A DNA stretch of 64,000 nucleotides from positions 16,045 through 80,044 of the forward strand of contig NZ_JAUEDK010000023.1 in NCBI RefSeq assembly GCF_030385785.1. Direction: 5' to 3'. Below, piece after piece: positions 20,053 through 30,413 of the stretch. How positions within the stretch are numbered: position 1 is the first letter of the stretch; each line of letters begins with the position of its first letter. The notes beneath the pieces were generated by a model. That model ran no database searches. It worked only from the letters and a program-made list of their open reading frames with translations, and was not told where the DNA came from. This DNA comes from Crenobacter oryzisoli (GTDB lineage Bacteria > Pseudomonadota > Gammaproteobacteria > Burkholderiales > Chromobacteriaceae). The position numbers and the translations under genes were made by a program.

Positions 20053-21546
20053 ATGCTGCGTTCCCTTTGCTATCTGCTACTGGCGATCGTCGCCGGCGCG
20101 TTGACGGTGTTTGCGTTTGCGCCGTTCCGGTTGTTCTGGCTGATGCCGCTGCTGCTCGCTGTGCCGGTGGTACTGGCGCAGAGAGCCCCACGCCATGCCT
20201 TTTTGCTTGGCTACCTGTGGGGACTGGCGACGTATACCAGCAACTTCCACTGGATTTACAACAGCCTGCACGACATCGCCGGCTTGCCGGCGTGGATCGC
20301 CGCGCCGCTGGTGCTGCTACTGCCAGCGTATCTCGCACTGTATCCGGGTTTGGCGACCTGGTTCGCGGTTCGGGTCGATACGCGGCCATGGCTGCGCTGG
20401 GCTGTGGCGTTTCCGGCTGCCTGGACGGTGACCGAATGGCTGCGCAGCTGGATGTTGACCGGCTTCCCCTGGGGGGCCGTCGGCTATTCGCAGATTACCG
20501 AGAGCCCGCTGGCGGGCTTTGCCCCGGTGACCGGCACGCTAGGGGTGACGTATGCGGTGGCGCTGTCCGTCGGCCTGATCGCGCTGTTGCCGCTGGTGAC
20601 GTGGCGCAGCCGGCTGGTCGCCGTGCTGGCAGGGCTGGCGCTGTGGAACGGCGGGCTGTGGCTGAAGGGTCAACAATGGACCTCGCCGGTCGGCCAGCCG
20701 GTGCGGGTGGCGCTGGCGCAAGGCAATATCCCGCAGTCGCTGAAGTGGGATCCAGCCAATTTCGAAAGCTCGTTGAGGCGCTACTACCAGCAGGTGGCGA
20801 CCACCCGGGCCGACCTGATGATCCTGCCGGAGACCGCGCTGCCGGTGTTTCTCGGCGATCTGCCGTCTGGCTACCTGACCATGATCACCAATGCCGCCGC
20901 TATTAATCATATGGCGCTGGCGACCGGTATCCCGCGTCGCACTCCGGACGGCCGCGGCTACCTGAATGCGGTGGTGGCGCTGAGCGACCCGACCCAGCCC
21001 TACTATGCCAAGGACCACTTGGTACCGTTCGGTGAGTTCGTGCCATTGCCGCTGATCACCGGTTGGATCTACCAGTTCATGAACATGCCGCTGTCCGGCT
21101 TTACCCGTGGCGGCGAGAACCAAGCGCCGTTGAGCCTGGCTGGGCAACAGGTGGCGTTCAACGTCTGCTACGAGGACAGCTTCGGTAACGAGCTGATTGG
21201 CCCGGCTGCCCGCGCCACCATTCTGGCCAACGTTAGCAACCTTGCCTGGTTCGGGCAGAGCAATGCGATGAGCCAGCACCTGCAGCTGTCGCAGGCGCGG
21301 GCGCTGGAAACCGGCCGCTACATGCTGCGTGCCACCAATACCGGTATGACCGCGATCATTCTCCCGAACGGCGAGATCGGTTCGGTGGCAGCGCCGGATT
21401 CCCAGCAGGTGCTGATCGGCACCGTCACTGGCCATACCGGGCTGACGCCGTATATGCGTTACGGCGACCTGCCGGTGTTGCTGCTGGCCGGTGTGCTGAT
21501 GCTGCTGACCCTGCTGACCGGCTGGTGGCGCAACCGGCGAGGCTGA
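20053..21546 (+). CDS. lnt: Apolipoprotein N-acyltransferase
   Basis: The 497-residue inner-membrane enzyme adds the third acyl chain to lipoproteins. Several N-terminal membrane helices precede a periplasmic carbon-nitrogen hydrolase domain. Its Glu-Lys-Cys triad is visible in LPETALP, KDHLVPFGEFVPL and NVCYEDSF, and a last helix follows. The gene starts three bases after corC, giving the conserved block phoH-ybeY-corC-lnt. A terminator follows 23 bases downstream. Confidence 0.96.
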   Translation: MLRSLCYLLLAIVAGALTVFAFAPFRLFWLMPLLLAVPVVLAQRAPRHAFLLGYLWGLATYTSNFHWIYNSLHDIAGLPAWIAAPLVLLLPAYLALYPGLATWFAVRVDTRPWLRWAVAFPAAWTVTEWLRSWMLTGFPWGAVGYSQITESPLAGFAPVTGTLGVTYAVALSVGLIALLPLVTWRSRLVAVLAGLALWNGGLWLKGQQWTSPVGQPVRVALAQGNIPQSLKWDPANFESSLRRYYQQVATTRADLMILPETALPVFLGDLPSGYLTMITNAAAINHMALATGIPRRTPDGRGYLNAVVALSDPTQPYYAKDHLVPFGEFVPLPLITGWIYQFMNMPLSGFTRGGENQAPLSLAGQQVAFNVCYEDSFGNELIGPAARATILANVSNLAWFGQSNAMSQHLQLSQARALETGRYMLRATNTGMTAIILPNGEIGSVAAPDSQQVLIGTVTGHTGLTPYMRYGDLPVLLLAGVLMLLTLLTGWWRNRRG

Positions 21547-21569
21547 GCACTTGCACCGCTCCATGGAGA

Positions 21570-21590
21570 CCCCGCTTCGGCGGGGTTTTT
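21570..21590 (+). terminator. Intrinsic terminator after lnt
   Basis: CCCCGC-TTCG-GCGGGG followed by TTTTT: a compact 6-bp GC stem with a stable UUCG loop. Confidence 0.9.
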
Positions 21591-21621
21591 GTTGGCCCCG
21601 CTTGGAGAGTCGGGCGGAATG

Positions 21622-21646
21622 AAAAAAGCCCGGCGCTGGACCGGGC
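21622..21646 (-). terminator. Intrinsic terminator after mmsA (minus strand)
   Basis: Read on the minus strand, GCCCGG and CCGGGC enclose a short loop and are followed by a T-run (A-run at 21622-21627 on the plus strand). It ends the leftward mmsA transcript. Confidence 0.85.
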
Positions 21647-21681
21647 AAGGGATGACAGGGTCGCTGTCTTGATGCACCTGT

Positions 21682-23169
<1,488 letters not shown>

Positions 23170-23233
23170 GATTAATCCGTGTTGCGAGGGCGCCGCGCGC
23201 CAGGGCGCGGCGCGGTGTCGATAAGCGGGGCGA

Positions 23234-24550
23234 TCAGGCGGTGGCGTTGATCGCGTAGTCGATGATGCCGAACAGCTGCTGGATCTCGGCCTCGCTGATG
23301 ATCAGCGGTGGCGAGACGGCGATGATGTCGCCGGTGAAGCGCACCAGTGCACCCTTTTCCCAGCATTTCAGGAACACGTCGAAGGCGCGCTGTCCCGGCG
23401 CGCCCGTGCGGCTTTCCAGCTCGATGCCGGCTACCAGGCCCAGGTTACGGATGTCCTTCACGTGGCGGGTGCTGCGCAGCGCGTGGGCGGCGTCCTCGAA
23501 GACCTGCGACTTGGCGGCGGAGGCCTGGAACAGCCGCTCGTCTTGGTACAGGTCCAGCGTGGCGATCGCCGCGGCGCAGGCCAGCGGGTGGGCCGAGTAG
23601 GTGTAGCCGTGCGGGAACTCGACGGCGCGTTCCGGTGCGGCGGCCATGAAGGCGTCGTGGATCTCGCGCTTGGTCAGTACCGCGCCCATCGGTACCACGC
23701 CGTTGGTCAGGCCCTTGGCGCAGGTGAGGATGTCCGGCAGCACGTCGAATTTGTTGGCGGCCCAGTCGGCACCGAGTCGGCCAAAGCCGGTGATCACCTC
23801 GTCGAAGATCAGGAGGATGCCGTACTTGTCGCAGATTTCGCGCAGGCGCTTCAGGTAGCCCTTCGGTGGGATCAGCACGCCGGTGGAACCGGCCATCGGC
23901 TCGACGATCACCGCGGCGATGGTCGACGGGTCGTGCAGGGTGACGATGCGCTGCTCCAGCTCGTCGGCCAGTTCTGCGCCGTGCTCCGGCTCGCCGCGGC
24001 TGAAGGCGTTGCGGGCCAGGTCGTGGGTGTGAGACAGGTGGTCGACCGTCGGCAGCGATACCGGGAAGTGCTTGCGGTTGCCGGCCATGCCGCCGACCGA
24101 GATGCCGCCGTAGTTGACGCCGTGGTAGCCGCGCTCGCGGCCGATCAGCTTGACGCGTGCCGCGTCACCGCGCACCCGGTGGTAGGCCTGGGCGATCTTC
24201 AGCGCAGTGTCGGCCGCCTCGGAGCCCGAGTTGACGAAGAACACCCGGTCGAGACCCTGCGGCGCCATCGCGGCGAGCTTCTCGGCCGCCTCGAACGCCT
24301 TCGGATGGGCCATCTGGAATGGCGGGGCGTAGTCGAGGGTGGCGATCTGCTGCTGTACCGCCTCGACGATGGGCTTGCGGTTGTGGCCGGCGTTGACACA
24401 CCACAGGCCGGCGCTGCCGTCGAGGATCTGGCGGCCGGCGTCGTCGGTGTAGTACATGCCGTCGGCCTTCACCAGCATCCGCGGTGCGGACTTGAAGTGG
24501 CGGTTGGCGGTAAACGGCATCCAGTAAGCGTCCATGGCGGGGCGATTCAT
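23234..24550 (-). CDS. Omega-amino acid--pyruvate aminotransferase
   Basis: This 438-residue class-III PLP aminotransferase is closest in motif content to beta-alanine:pyruvate aminotransferases (BauA/AptA type). The PLP-stacking region is [10 protein letters not shown], the aspartate is D250 in [13 protein letters not shown], and the Schiff-base lysine is K279 in CAKGLTNG. It starts with [17 protein letters not shown] behind a GGAG site. The product semialdehyde would be handled by the adjacent mmsA. It is divergent from a MocR regulator, which probably controls it. Substrate range cannot be read from sequence. Confidence 0.88.
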   Translation of the reverse strand: MNRPAMDAYWMPFTANRHFKSAPRMLVKADGMYYTDDAGRQILDGSAGLWCVNAGHNRKPIVEAVQQQIATLDYAPPFQMAHPKAFEAAEKLAAMAPQGLDRVFFVNSGSEAADTALKIAQAYHRVRGDAARVKLIGRERGYHGVNYGGISVGGMAGNRKHFPVSLPTVDHLSHTHDLARNAFSRGEPEHGAELADELEQRIVTLHDPSTIAAVIVEPMAGSTGVLIPPKGYLKRLREICDKYGILLIFDEVITGFGRLGADWAANKFDVLPDILTCAKGLTNGVVPMGAVLTKREIHDAFMAAAPERAVEFPHGYTYSAHPLACAAAIATLDLYQDERLFQASAAKSQVFEDAAHALRSTRHVKDIRNLGLVAGIELESRTGAPGQRAFDVFLKCWEKGALVRFTGDIIAVSPPLIISEAEIQQLFGIIDYAINATA

Positions 24551-24620
24551 TGGCAGGTCTCCTCAGGGTGGCACCACCTGTCTCGGCGGCGGCTCTGTTT
24601 AAGAATCTAGACAGAAAACC

Positions 24621-24686
24621 AGTACAATCACAGGTACAGTTGGGCGGAATTTCCGACGTTCTGTACTGACGCTTCGGCCAGTACAG
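24621..24686. promoter_or_regulatory. Candidate MocR operator array in the divergent promoter region
   Basis: Four copies of a GTACAG-like half-site occur between the divergent genes: AGTACAA (24621-24627), GGTACAG (24633-24639), CTGTACTG (24661-24668) and CAGTACAG (24679-24686). The last two form a perfect inverted repeat with a 10-base spacer; the first two are direct repeats 12 bases apart. Mixed direct and inverted half-sites suit MocR-type regulators. Confidence 0.65.
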
Positions 24687-24760
24687 TAGGTTGATCAGCG
24701 GCCGCGCCGCCGGCCTATGGTGTGTCGTTATAGACGGCGTACGGCATCCTGGAGAATGCG

Positions 24761-26167
24761 ATGAGCGATAAGGACATCAAGTTGGCACCCGGACAGACTC
24801 GGGTCGAGTGGCTGGTCGGGCGCTTGATTGGTGCGATCGAGCAGGGGCGCTACCTGCCCGGCAGCCGGGTGCCATCGATCCGCCGTACCGCCGCCGATGC
24901 AGGCCTGAGTCCGTTTACCGTCGCCGACGCCTACGACCGGTTGGTGACGCGCGGCTATCTGTCGGCACGCCGCGGCGCCGGTTACTACGTCGAGGCCAGA
25001 CAGGTGACGCCGCCACCGCGACCGGCGGTGCTCGACGAATTGCCGATCGACGATTCCTGGCTGCTGCGCAGCGTCTACGAGACGCGCCAGCTCGGCGTAC
25101 GCGCCGGTTGCGGCTGGCTGCCGGCCGGCTGGTACGACGACGAGGCGCAGCAGCGCGCACTGCGCGCACTGGCGCGCGGCGGCATCGTCGGCGACCACTA
25201 CGGGGAGCCGAAGGGGTATGGCGCGCTGCGCGCTGAGCTTGCCCGCCAGTTGGCCGAACGCGGCATCCCGACCGGACCGGAGCAGCTGGTGCTGACGCAG
25301 GGTGCCAGCAAGGCGCTCGACATGGTCGCGTGTACCCTGGCGCGGCCTGGCGACACCCTGCTGGTCGACGATCCGGGCTACTGCAACCTGATCTCCTGCC
25401 TGACCTTCCGCGGCTTCAAGCTGGTCGGCGTGCCGTGGACGGCGCAGGGTCCGGACACCGCGGCGCTGGAGGCGCTGCTCGCCGAGCACCGGCCGCGCGC
25501 CTACTTCACCAATCCGTGGCTGCACAATCCGACCGGCGCCAGCTACACGTTGCCGGTGGCGCATCGGGTGTTGAAACTGGCCGAACAGCACAATTTCTGG
25601 ATCGTCGAGGACAATGTGTCGGCCGACCTGTGCGCCGAGCGCACGCCGAGCCTGGCGGCGCTAGATGGCCTGTCGCGGGTGCTCTACATCGGCAGCTTCT
25701 CCAAGACGCTGTCACCGGGCCTGCGCGTCGGCTTCATTGCCGCGCCGACCGAGCCGGTGGAGCGGCTGGTGCGCTACAAGATGCTGTCCGGCCTGACCAC
25801 GCCGGAATTGAACGAGCGTCTTGCGCTGGCGCTGGTGTCGGACGGTCGCTATCGGCGCCAGGTCGAGCGGCTGCGCCAGCGGCTCGCCGGCGCGCAGGCG
25901 AGGGTGGGGCGGCGACTGCAGGAGCTGGGCTGGACGCTGTTTACGCAGCCGACCGGCGGGCTGTTTCTGCTGGCCCGTCCGCCGCGCGACGTCGACCCGC
26001 AAGCGTTGGCCGAATCGGCGCAGGCCGAGGACATTCTGCTCGCGCCAGGCCGTCTGTTCAGGCCGCATGGCGCCGCCTCGCCGTGGCTGCGCTTCAACGT
26101 TGCGTACAGCGACGACGAGAAGCTGTGGCGCTTCCTGGCGCGCTCGGTCGAGCAAACAGCCGATTGA
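24761..26167 (+). CDS. MocR-family (GntR/aminotransferase) transcriptional regulator
   Basis: The 468-residue protein joins an N-terminal GntR winged helix (about residues 14-80, with GSRVPSIRRTAADAGLSPFTV) to a fold-type-I aminotransferase-like domain. The PLP lysine is K315 in GSFSKTLSPGLRVG. MocR proteins sense amino compounds through PLP. Its position divergent from the aminotransferase-mmsA pair suggests it activates their transcription and represses its own. Two exact TTGGCCGAA copies fall in its coding sequence (25250-25258, 26006-26014). Confidence 0.88.
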   Translation: MSDKDIKLAPGQTRVEWLVGRLIGAIEQGRYLPGSRVPSIRRTAADAGLSPFTVADAYDRLVTRGYLSARRGAGYYVEARQVTPPPRPAVLDELPIDDSWLLRSVYETRQLGVRAGCGWLPAGWYDDEAQQRALRALARGGIVGDHYGEPKGYGALRAELARQLAERGIPTGPEQLVLTQGASKALDMVACTLARPGDTLLVDDPGYCNLISCLTFRGFKLVGVPWTAQGPDTAALEALLAEHRPRAYFTNPWLHNPTGASYTLPVAHRVLKLAEQHNFWIVEDNVSADLCAERTPSLAALDGLSRVLYIGSFSKTLSPGLRVGFIAAPTEPVERLVRYKMLSGLTTPELNERLALALVSDGRYRRQVERLRQRLAGAQARVGRRLQELGWTLFTQPTGGLFLLARPPRDVDPQALAESAQAEDILLAPGRLFRPHGAASPWLRFNVAYSDDEKLWRFLARSVEQTAD

Positions 26168-26219
26168 GCACGCTATCCAAACGGAGTACGCTCGCAGGCT
26201 TCACGAGGGAGAGAACAGC

Positions 26220-27017
26220 ATGCAGTTGAGCCAGCTTTATGTGCACCCACTCAAGTCCGGCCGCGGCATCGCCTATAGCCGCGCTTACGCTGGCCTGCAG
26301 GGCTTGCTGCACGACCGCGAGTGGTTGATCACGCTGCCGGACGGCCAGTTCATCACCGCGCGCGACGAGGCCAAGCTGGTGACGCTCCGCGTCACGCCGC
26401 TGGCGGGTGCGCTGCTGCTGCATGCGCCGGGCCGTGCACCGATCGCCGCGTTGACGCCGGTCTACACTGAGCCAGTCGCGACCACCGTTTGGCGCGACCA
26501 TTTCACCGCGCAGCACGGCGACCCGGATGTCGACGCCTACCTATCGGACTGGCTCGGCAAGCCGTGCCAGCTGCTGTGGCTGGGTGCGAAGCCGACCCGC
26601 TCGCAGAAGACCATCGCTGCGCCGTTGTCGTTCGCAGACGGTTATCCCTACCTCTTGATCAATCGTGTCTCGCTCGATGCGCTGAACGAGATGCTGCCGC
26701 GCCCGGTGACCGAGCGCCACTTCCGCCCCAATCTGGTGATCGACGGTGCGTTGCCTTGGGAGGAGGACGACTGGCAGGTGCTGAAGATCGGCGACATCGT
26801 GTTCGACGTCGCCAAGCCGTGCACCCGCTGCGTGCTGACCACCATCGACCCCGAGCTGGGCGAGCGCGATCCGGGCGGCGAGCCGCTGAAGACGCTGATC
26901 CGCACCCGCCAGCTGCCGGAGGGTATCTGCTTCGGCGTCAACCTGGTGGCGAGGAGCGAGGGCATCCTCGAGGTTGGCGCGCCGGTTGAAGTGCTGGAGG
27001 GCAAGTACCGCTTCTGA
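26220..27017 (+). CDS. MOSC-domain protein, YcbX-like
   Basis: The ATG at 26220 gives 265 residues starting MQLSQLYVHPLKSGRG, the MOSC N-terminal beta-barrel. The MOSC domain follows, with the molybdenum-ligand-type cysteine region CTRC (C201, C204). E. coli YcbX relatives use molybdenum cofactor to reduce N-hydroxylated compounds. This protein lacks the C-terminal 2Fe-2S ferredoxin domain of YcbX, so an external electron donor would be needed. It follows the regulator by 52 bases and may be unrelated to it. Confidence 0.85.
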   Translation: MQLSQLYVHPLKSGRGIAYSRAYAGLQGLLHDREWLITLPDGQFITARDEAKLVTLRVTPLAGALLLHAPGRAPIAALTPVYTEPVATTVWRDHFTAQHGDPDVDAYLSDWLGKPCQLLWLGAKPTRSQKTIAAPLSFADGYPYLLINRVSLDALNEMLPRPVTERHFRPNLVIDGALPWEEDDWQVLKIGDIVFDVAKPCTRCVLTTIDPELGERDPGGEPLKTLIRTRQLPEGICFGVNLVARSEGILEVGAPVEVLEGKYRF

Positions 27018-27041
27018 GGGCGCATCGCCAGCAGAGAAAGG

Positions 27042-27069
27042 GCCGGGAGCGGATGCTTCCGGCTTTTTT
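27042..27069 (+). terminator. Intrinsic terminator after the MOSC gene
   Basis: GCCGG...CCGGC (27042-27063) with an inner AGC/GCT pairing is followed by TTTTTT. Confidence 0.85.
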
Positions 27070-27177
27070 GTGTCGGCTCGATCAGCGCGACACATCAGTT
27101 AGGGCAGGGCATGGGAGTGCCAGCGGGTAGATAACGGCAATGGTTGCTATACGCAACGATATCGCTTAAAGTGCCCA

Positions 27178-27211
27178 ACTAGTTTCTTGCGGTATTACTA
27201 GAATGGCTAGT
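27178..27211. promoter_or_regulatory. ACTAG repeats across the marR start codon
   Basis: ACTAG occurs at 27178-27182 and 27197-27201. The second copy forms a perfect inverted repeat ACTAG-AATGG-CTAGT (27197-27211) that contains the marR ATG. MarR regulators commonly bind such short dyads to repress their own operon, so this is a plausible autoregulatory operator. Confidence 0.5.
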
Positions 27212-27631
27212 CAAACTGAGGCCGCCCTGTTGCGGCAAGTCATGTACGGCTTCTTCGCCGAGCAGCGCCAACAGCTGACGCTCGCCAATATCGTGGGCAG
27301 CCACCGGCTGCTGCTGCCATTGGCACGCCACGAGCCGATGTCGCAAGCCGAGCTCGGCCGGTTGGTGATGCTGGAAAAGAGCTGGGTCAGCCGTGCGATC
27401 GACCGGCTGGTGGCGCAGGGCTGGGTCAACAAGGCGCCCAGCCGTCACGACGGCCGGGTGGTCGAGTTGACGCTGACCGCTGCCGGTCGCAAAGAAGCGG
27501 CGCGCATCGAGGCGCTGCTCGACGAGCATGCCACCACGGTGTTGGAGCGCTTGGACGATGACCAGCGTGCTGCGCTGGTGTCGGCGCTGCGAGCGTTGGC
27601 CGAAGCCGTGTTGCCCGCTCGTGTCGCGTAA
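27203..27631 (+). CDS. MarR-family transcriptional regulator
   Basis: This 142-residue winged-helix regulator has its recognition region around MSQAELGRLVMLEKSWVSRAIDRLVAQGW and the beta-wing PSRHDGRVVELTLT. It lies 29 bases before a multidrug-type MFS exporter in the same direction. It is therefore probably the local repressor released by a pump substrate. The ATG sits inside a small palindrome. TTGGCCGAA occurs at 27596-27604. Confidence 0.88.
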   Translation: MASQTEAALLRQVMYGFFAEQRQQLTLANIVGSHRLLLPLARHEPMSQAELGRLVMLEKSWVSRAIDRLVAQGWVNKAPSRHDGRVVELTLTAAGRKEAARIEALLDEHATTVLERLDDDQRAALVSALRALAEAVLPARVA

Positions 27632-27660
27632 TTTGTAGAGTCCCCCTGTACGGATATCCC

Positions 27661-29217
27661 ATGGCTCCTCCCCGCTCCCGATTCGAATCCCTCGCCGCGA
27701 TGATCGGCATCTGTCTGGTGCTGATGCTGATCGCGCTCGACCAGACCGTCGTCGGCACTGCGCTGCCGCGCGTGGTCGCCGAGCTGCAGGGCTTTGCCCT
27801 GTATCCCTGGGTGGCTTCGGCCTACCTGATGACCAACGCGGTCACCATCCCGATCGCCGGCCGGCTCGGTGACCTGTACGGCCGCAAGCCCTTCGTGCTG
27901 GTGTCGATCATCGTGTTCACGCTCGCTTCGGCGCTGTGCGGCATGTCGCAGAGCATGCTGCAGCTGGTGCTGGCACGCGCGCTGCAGGGCCTGGGCGGCG
28001 GCATGCTGGCCGGTGCCGCGTTTGCCGCCGTCAGCGACCTGTTTCCCGACCCGATGCAGCGGGTGCGCTGGCAGGCGATGCTGTCGGCGGCTTTTGGCAT
28101 CGCCACCACCGTCGGCCCGGCGCTGGGCGGCTGGCTGACCGAGCATCTGGGCTGGCGCAGCGTATTCTACGTCAACCTGCCGATCGGTCTCTTGGCCTTC
28201 CCGGTCGTATGGCGCTTCCTGCCGCGGGTGGTGCACCATCAGGGCGATCGCCGCATCGATTGGCTGGGTGCGCTGCTACTCACCGTCGCGGTGGTGACGT
28301 TGCTGGTGACCACCGAGCAGGGCGAGCGGCTCGGCTTCGCCAACCCGCTGTTCTGGGGGCTGGTGGCGTTGTCGCTGGGGCTGGGCTGGCTGTTCATCCG
28401 TCACCAGCATCGCTCCGCCGCGCCGATCATCCCGGCGCACCTGTTCGACAACCGCACGGTGAGACAGCTATGCGCGCTGGGCGCACTGACCGGGCTGGTG
28501 ATGTTCGTGCTGGTGTTCTACGCGCCGCTGCTGCTGCAGGGCGGCTTCCACCTGTCGCCGAAGGAGGCGGGCCTCTTGGTGACGCCGCTGCTGGTCAGCA
28601 TCACTGTGGGCAGCATCATCAATGGCCGCCTGCTGCCCAAGCTGCCGCATCCGGAGAAGCTGATCTCCTGGGGGCTGATCGGCTTGGCGGTGGGGGCGGC
28701 GTTGCTGGCCACGCTGAGCCATGAGACCAGTCACGCGCTGATGGCGGTGATGTTCGGCCTGTGTGGGCTGAGCCTGGGCTTCCAGCTGCCCAACCTGACG
28801 CTGCAGATCCAGGCGGCGGTGGAGAAGCGCGACACCGGCATCGCCTCGGCGCTGATCCAGACCACCCGCACGCTGGGCAGCATGGTCGGCGCCAGCGTGG
28901 CCGGCCTGGTGGTCAACCTGCAGTATGGCCGCACGGTGGCGGCGGCGCTGGCCGAGGGCAAGGTCGGCGATGCCGCGGTGCACCGGCTGTTCGCCACCCC
29001 GCAGCTTCTGGTGCGTCAGCAGGACCTGGACAGCTTGGCGCGTTTCGGCCAACAACTGCACTTCGATGCGGCGGCGTTGGTCGAGCAGGGGCGGCTGGGC
29101 CTGGTCGGTGGCATCCATCAGGCCTTCGCCGGTTGTGTGCTGGTGACGCTGCTGAGCTTCGTCATCGCTCGCAGGTTGCCGCCGTTTGTCCCAAGAGGGG
29201 CTGCACGCGGCAGATAA
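27661..29217 (+). CDS. MFS drug:H+ antiporter, DHA2 (EmrB/QacA) type
   Basis: The 518-residue inner-membrane protein has about 14 hydrophobic helices. Motifs are ALDQTVVGTALPRV in helix 1 (motif D1), the loop 2-3 motif GRLGDLYGRKP, and the antiporter motif C GIATTVGPALGGWL. It shares an operon with marR. The exported compound is unknown. No membrane-fusion or outer-membrane partner gene is nearby, so it probably works as a single-component pump. It contains TTCGGCCAA at 29044-29052. Confidence 0.9.
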   Translation: MAPPRSRFESLAAMIGICLVLMLIALDQTVVGTALPRVVAELQGFALYPWVASAYLMTNAVTIPIAGRLGDLYGRKPFVLVSIIVFTLASALCGMSQSMLQLVLARALQGLGGGMLAGAAFAAVSDLFPDPMQRVRWQAMLSAAFGIATTVGPALGGWLTEHLGWRSVFYVNLPIGLLAFPVVWRFLPRVVHHQGDRRIDWLGALLLTVAVVTLLVTTEQGERLGFANPLFWGLVALSLGLGWLFIRHQHRSAAPIIPAHLFDNRTVRQLCALGALTGLVMFVLVFYAPLLLQGGFHLSPKEAGLLVTPLLVSITVGSIINGRLLPKLPHPEKLISWGLIGLAVGAALLATLSHETSHALMAVMFGLCGLSLGFQLPNLTLQIQAAVEKRDTGIASALIQTTRTLGSMVGASVAGLVVNLQYGRTVAAALAEGKVGDAAVHRLFATPQLLVRQQDLDSLARFGQQLHFDAAALVEQGRLGLVGGIHQAFAGCVLVTLLSFVIARRLPPFVPRGAARGR

Positions 29218-29245
29218 GCCGTTTCGGTGAGTCGTCTACCCTGTT

Positions 29246-29274
29246 ACGGGCGTCCTTGTGGCGCCCGTTGTCGT
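29246..29274 (+). terminator. Terminator after the MFS gene
   Basis: ACGGGCG (29246-29252) and CGCCCGT (29262-29268) form a 7-bp stem, followed by TGTCGTTTT. It is moderate in strength. Confidence 0.65.
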
Positions 29275-29359
29275 TTTGCGAGCGACGATGTCACTGTTAT
29301 CGATAGTGGAAAACCATTTATATGGGCTAAAAGCTGATGTTGCCGGCAACCCCACCTAG

Positions 29360-29446
29360 GAAATCGCCGAGATGATCGGCCAGATTCAGCAACGCAGCAG
29401 CCAGGTGTCCGAGCCGTTGCAGGACGGTGTGGAACGGCTCGGCAGC
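29360..29446 (+). pseudogene. Fragment of a methyl-accepting chemotaxis protein
   Basis: The frame from 29360 reads EIAEMIGQIQQRSSQVSEP then LQDGVERLG, which closely resembles the signalling domain of chemoreceptors after the hairpin tip. An in-frame TAG stands immediately before it, and no flanking receptor sequence is recognisable. It is therefore a relic of about 29 codons. The stretch 29218-29569 otherwise holds only the MFS terminator and one hairpin. Confidence 0.6.
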
Positions 29447-29525
29447 GGGGGGCGTTCTTCAAGCTGTAGTCCGCCGGCTTGGCTGGCCGGCTGGTGGTGA
29501 CGTGCTTGATCTGCAGCGTTCAACG

Positions 29526-29554
29526 AACACGGCCCGGTATGACCGGGCCGTGTT
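29526..29554. terminator. Perfect 13-bp hairpin between MFS/MCP relic and lysE
   Basis: AACACGGCCCGGT (29526-29538) and ACCGGGCCGTGTT (29542-29554) with an ATG loop form a perfect stem. T-richness is weak on both sides, so it may be a bidirectional terminator for the convergent genes or an RNA-stabilising stem. Confidence 0.6.
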
Positions 29555-29569
29555 GTCGTGGACGAGCGC

Positions 29570-30202
29570 TCAGTGGCGCGAGGCGAAGGCTAGTCGGCAT
29601 GCCAGTGCGGCGAATACCGAACCGAGTAGGTACTGCGGCAGCTTGTGATAACGCAGGCTGGGCGATGCCAGGCGGCGCAGGCGGCTGGCGGTCAGGATCA
29701 CCAGGCCGTTCACCAGCAGGCCGACCAGGTTCAGCACGGTAGCCAGTAGCAGCATCTGCAGCACCAGCGAGCTGCTGCCCGGTTTGACGAATTGCGGGAA
29801 CAGCGCCAGCACGAACAGCGCCATCTTGGGGTTGAGCAGATTGGTCAGTAGCCCTTGGCGGAACACTCGCCCCAGCGGCAGGCGCGGCGATGCGCCATCA
29901 GGGGTGCTGGCTACGCCATCGGCTCGCACGGTTTTCCAAGCCAGGAAGAGCAGGTAGGCGGCACCGGCGAGGCGGACCACATCGTAGGCGACCGGTACCA
30001 GCAAAAACAGCTGTGACAGCCCCAGAGCGGCGGCCAAGGCATGGCAGTAGGTGCCCAATTGGATGCCGGCCAGGGAGGCGAAGCCGGCGCCGCGGCCCTG
30101 GCTGACGCTGCGCGAGGCGATCAGCAGCATGTCCGGGCCGGGGGTCGCAGCCAGCACCAGGCAGGCGGAAGCGAACAGCGCAAGTGTGTAAATGTCCGGC
30201 AT
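29570..30202 (-). CDS. LysE/RhtB-family amino-acid exporter
   Basis: The start at 30202 gives a 210-residue membrane protein, MPDIYTLALFASACLVLAATPGPDMLLIASRS, the family hallmark being PGPDMLL after helix 1. About six hydrophobic helices are present, with NLLNPKMALFVLALFPQFV marking the second half. Upstream in-frame codons lack homology and were excluded. It stands alone on the minus strand; substrate unknown. Confidence 0.9.
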   Translation of the reverse strand: MPDIYTLALFASACLVLAATPGPDMLLIASRSVSQGRGAGFASLAGIQLGTYCHALAAALGLSQLFLLVPVAYDVVRLAGAAYLLFLAWKTVRADGVASTPDGASPRLPLGRVFRQGLLTNLLNPKMALFVLALFPQFVKPGSSSLVLQMLLLATVLNLVGLLVNGLVILTASRLRRLASPSLRYHKLPQYLLGSVFAALACRLAFASRH

Positions 30203-30336
30203 GGCGGGGGCCTCGGGAAAAGGCGAGTGTAGCATGCACGCCGCGGCGCGCATGGCTGCCCAGGCCTATGGCCTTCTGAGATTGCCGGCTTATCAATCAC
30301 TTGGCGTTATCGCAGTGCGGGAGTATAAGAAACCTC

Positions 30337-30361
30337 GTCACACACTGTGACAAACTGTGAC
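30337..30361. promoter_or_regulatory. GTCACA/TGTGAC operator-like repeats
   Basis: GTCACA (30337-30342), TGTGAC (30346-30351) and a second TGTGAC (30356-30361) make one inverted repeat with a 3-base gap and one direct repeat with a 10-base period. They lie between lysE and a possible small RNA promoter. The regulator is unknown. Confidence 0.4.
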
Positions 30362-30413
30362 GCACTGCAACATCTGTAAACACTTCTACACTGGAGTCCT
30401 GGCGCCGGACCGA

